Positions 4,677 through 6,615 of a stretch of DNA of 6,615 nt are shown here, one piece after another. Numbering within the stretch: the first letter of the stretch is position 1; the number at the start of each line of letters is the position of its first letter. Position numbers and translations under genes: made by a program. The notes beneath the pieces were generated by a model. The model was not told the origin of the DNA and searched no databases. It worked only from the letters and a program-made list of their open reading frames with translations. Source of the stretch: Gammaproteobacteria bacterium (GTDB taxonomy: Bacteria; Pseudomonadota; Gammaproteobacteria; Steroidobacterales; Steroidobacteraceae); assembly GCA_025350345.1 (NCBI GenBank), contig JANXYA010000261.1:1-6615 (forward strand). Reading direction: 5' to 3'.

Positions 4677-5950
4677 ACGCCGGCGTCGACCTGCAGGCCG
4701 CGCTCGCCCTCGATCGGGCCGACGAGCTGGGTTCCCTGCGCGAGCAGTTCGCCCTGCCGCGCGACGCCGGCGGGAGCGAACTCACCTACCTGTGCGGGCA
4801 TTCCCTCGGCCTGGCGCCCCGCGAGGCCCGCGCCAGGGTGATGGAGGAAATCGAGGACTGGGAAAGACTCGCGGTGCACGGTCATGAGCTCGGGCGCCGC
4901 GCCTGGATCGGCTACGCCGAGCGCCTGGCACCGCTCCTGGCGCCCCTGGCCGGTGCCCTGCCCGATGAAGTCGTGGCGATGAATTCGCTGAGCGTCAACC
5001 TGCATCTGCTGCTGGCGAGCTTTTATCGGCCGAGCGCGGCTCGCCACCGCATCCTCATCGAGGCGGGCGCCTTTCCCTCGGACCGCCACGTGCTCCTCTC
5101 GCAGTTGCGCTGGCATGGCTACGATCCGGCGAGCGCGCTGGTGGAGCTTGGACCGCGCCCGGGAGAGGAGCTGCTGCGCGCCGAGGACATCGACGCGCGC
5201 ATCGGCGCCGAGGGCGCGGCACTCGCCCTGGTGCTGTGGCCCGGCGTGCAGTACCGCACCGGACAGGCCTTTGCGCTGGAGGAAATCACGCGCGCCGCGC
5301 GGCGCGTTGGCGCCAGCGTAGGGTTCGATCTGGCGCATTCCATCGGCAACCTGCCGCTCGCGCTGCACGATTGCGCTGCCGACTTCGCCGTCTGGTGCAG
5401 CTACAAGTACCTGAACGGCGGCCCCGGCGCGATCGGCGGTGCCTTCGTCCATGAGCGCCATGCCCTCGACGCCTCGCTCCCACGACTGGCGGGCTGGTGG
5501 GGGAGCGATCCGGGCACCCGCTTTCGCATGAGCGGCGAATTCGAGTTGACCGCCGGGGCGGCGGGCTGGCAGATCAGCAATCCGCCCGTGCTGTCGGCGG
5601 CACCGCTCCTGGCCTCCCTGGCGCAATTCGCCACCGCCGGCATCGCGCGGCTCCGCGGGAAATCTCGGCAGCTCACCGATTTCCTTGAGGCCGCGCTGCT
5701 CGGGCAGTGCGGTGAGGGGATCGAGATCATTTCCCCGCGCGAGTCCGCGCAGCGCGGCGCCCAGCTCTCGATCCGCGTGCGCGGCGGGAACCTCCGGGCG
5801 CGGCGCGTACACGCGGCGCTGGGCCGGCGCGGGGTGGTCAGCGACTGGCGCGAGCCCGACACCATCCGCCTGGCGCCGGTCCCGCTCTACAACCGCTACG
5901 CCGATGCCTGGCGTGCCGCCGAGCAACTGGCCGGGGCGCTGCGTGACTGA
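4673..5950 (+). CDS. kynU: kynureninase
   Basis: Kynureninase is a PLP-dependent fold-type I enzyme that cleaves kynurenine or 3-hydroxykynurenine to (3-hydroxy)anthranilate and alanine in the cytoplasm. The 425-residue product compares with about 416 in Pseudomonas. Recognisable blocks are L-C-G-H-S-L-G-L near residue 40-47, M-N-S-L-S-V-N-L-H (phosphate-binding region), E-A-G-A-F-P-S-D-R-H, and G-F-D-L-A-H-S-I-G-N with Asp219 expected to pair with the PLP pyridine nitrogen. C-S-Y-K-Y-L-N-G-G-P-G follows, with Lys245 as the Schiff-base lysine. Then come G-W-W-G-S and W-Q-I-S-N-P-P. All key residues are present and the frame is intact. The start is GTG 4673, whose GTGA overlaps the upstream TGA, implying translational coupling. 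With a 3-monooxygenase downstream, the physiological substrate is probably 3-hydroxykynurenine. Confidence 0.96.
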   Translation: MNAGVDLQAALALDRADELGSLREQFALPRDAGGSELTYLCGHSLGLAPREARARVMEEIEDWERLAVHGHELGRRAWIGYAERLAPLLAPLAGALPDEVVAMNSLSVNLHLLLASFYRPSAARHRILIEAGAFPSDRHVLLSQLRWHGYDPASALVELGPRPGEELLRAEDIDARIGAEGAALALVLWPGVQYRTGQAFALEEITRAARRVGASVGFDLAHSIGNLPLALHDCAADFAVWCSYKYLNGGPGAIGGAFVHERHALDASLPRLAGWWGSDPGTRFRMSGEFELTAGAAGWQISNPPVLSAAPLLASLAQFATAGIARLRGKSRQLTDFLEAALLGQCGEGIEIISPRESAQRGAQLSIRVRGGNLRARRVHAALGRRGVVSDWREPDTIRLAPVPLYNRYADAWRAAEQLAGALRD

Positions 5951-6615
5951 GATGGGCGGTGGCGCGCCCCTGAAGGTCACGATCGTCGGGGCGGGCCCGG
6001 TCGGTACGCTGCTGGCGATCATGCTGGCGCGCGCCGGGGGCGAGGTTCGCCTCATCGAGCGTCGGGCCGATCCGCGCCTGGGTTCGGCTGACACTGGCCG
6101 CTCGATCAACCTGGCGCTGGCGGCCCGCGGCCTTCTCGCGCTGCAGAACGCGGGAGTGCTCACGCGCCTGCGCCCTGAAATGGTCGAGATGCGCGGTCGC
6201 CAGCTGCACGACCTGGACGGCAAGGGCCCCCTGCTGCTCTATGGGCAGCGCCCCGCCGAGGTGATCCAGGCTATCAGCCGTGCGCGCCTCAACGCCGTGC
6301 TGATCGAGGCGGCGGCGGAACTGCCTGCGATCCGGATGTCATTCGGCCGGCGCTGCCTGGATGTCGATCCGCATTCGGGGCACCTGCACTGGCAGGACGA
6401 GGCGAGTGGTGCCACCGGCGTGGAGACGGCCGAGCTGCTGATCGCCGCCGACGGCGCGGGCTCAAGGATGCGCGAGGCCCTGGAAGCGCGCGGCGTGCTG
6501 CAGGCCCGCGAGGAGGCGCTCGCACACGACTACAAGGAGTTGCTGATCCCCGCCCGGGCGGGCGGCGAGTGGGCGCTCGCGCCGCATGCGCTGCACATCT
6601 GGCCGCGCGGCGGCT
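5943..6615 (+). CDS. kmo: kynurenine 3-monooxygenase, 5' part
   Basis: KMO is an FAD-dependent, NADPH-using aromatic hydroxylase that converts L-kynurenine to 3-hydroxykynurenine. About the first half (roughly 221-224 residues of an expected 450 or so) lies in the window, open to the end. Counting from ATG 5952, the FAD dinucleotide fold G-A-G-P-V-G is at 13-18, with the strand-2 acid Glu36 followed by R-R-A-D-P-R. The family signature G-R-S-I-N-L-A-L-A-A-R-G follows, then the flavin ribityl-binding D-G-A-G-S-R-M-R at 167-174. D-Y-K-E-L and A-L-H-I-W-P-R-G close the visible part, both characteristic of KMO. Two in-frame starts exist. GTG 5943 overlaps kynU by 8 bp, with a GGGG run upstream. 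ATG 5952 begins 1 bp after the kynU stop and has no clear ribosome binding site. Either implies coupling to kynU. In bacteria, KMO-like N-terminal ends have no membrane anchor, and none is visible here. Confidence 0.93.
   Translation, partial: MTEMGGGAPLKVTIVGAGPVGTLLAIMLARAGGEVRLIERRADPRLGSADTGRSINLALAARGLLALQNAGVLTRLRPEMVEMRGRQLHDLDGKGPLLLYGQRPAEVIQAISRARLNAVLIEAAAELPAIRMSFGRRCLDVDPHSGHLHWQDEASGATGVETAELLIAADGAGSRMREALEARGVLQAREEALAHDYKELLIPARAGGEWALAPHALHIWPRGG

Noticed and set aside
4592..6223. A 543-codon open frame on the minus strand opposite kynU and the start of kmo
   Set aside because: The plus-strand genes are unmistakable with intact active sites. The antisense frame is a by-product of high GC and has no recognisable motifs or ribosome binding site.

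Overview
The window is a GC-rich bacterial chromosome segment, about 6.6 kb and almost entirely coding. The order pdxA-rsmA-(usp)-apaG-apaH is the well-known gammaproteobacterial surA-pdxA-ksgA-apaG-apaH neighbourhood. The neighbouring kynurenine-pathway genes suggest a lineage such as Lysobacterales/Xanthomonadales or a relative. That placement is an inference from synteny and protein character, not from a database search. No phage, IS, CRISPR, tRNA or rRNA signal is visible.

Left block (1-2725, + strand). It holds the 3' end of pdxA (pyridoxal phosphate synthesis), rsmA (16S rRNA A1518/A1519 dimethylation), a UspA-type universal stress protein gene, apaG, and apaH (diadenosine tetraphosphatase). 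The genes are 5 to 38 bp apart and probably form one transcription unit. The usp gene lies where E. coli runs directly from rsmA to apaG.

Middle (2734-3213, - strand). A single gene convergent with apaH encodes a small predicted lipoprotein of unknown function. Eight bases separate the two stop codons, and a short perfect hairpin sits over the junction. A 95-bp divergent intergenic region (3214-3308) follows. It holds the ribosome binding sites of the two divergent genes and a pair of overlapping inverted repeats.

Right block (3309-6615, + strand). This is a compact kynurenine (tryptophan to quinolinate/NAD) operon. It contains 3-hydroxyanthranilate 3,4-dioxygenase, a cyclase-family metal hydrolase that is the obvious candidate for N-formylkynurenine formamidase, kynureninase, and the first half of kynurenine 3-monooxygenase, which runs off the window. 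Together these convert N-formylkynurenine through kynurenine, 3-hydroxykynurenine and 3-hydroxyanthranilate to aminocarboxymuconate semialdehyde, which cyclises to quinolinate. Tryptophan 2,3-dioxygenase, which would start the pathway, is not in the window.

The most notable observation is a one-base deletion in the 3-hydroxyanthranilate dioxygenase gene near 3585. It falls one codon before the third iron-ligand histidine and splits an otherwise well-conserved 180-residue protein into two reading frames. It may be a sequencing error or a recent inactivation. No wholly new system is evident.
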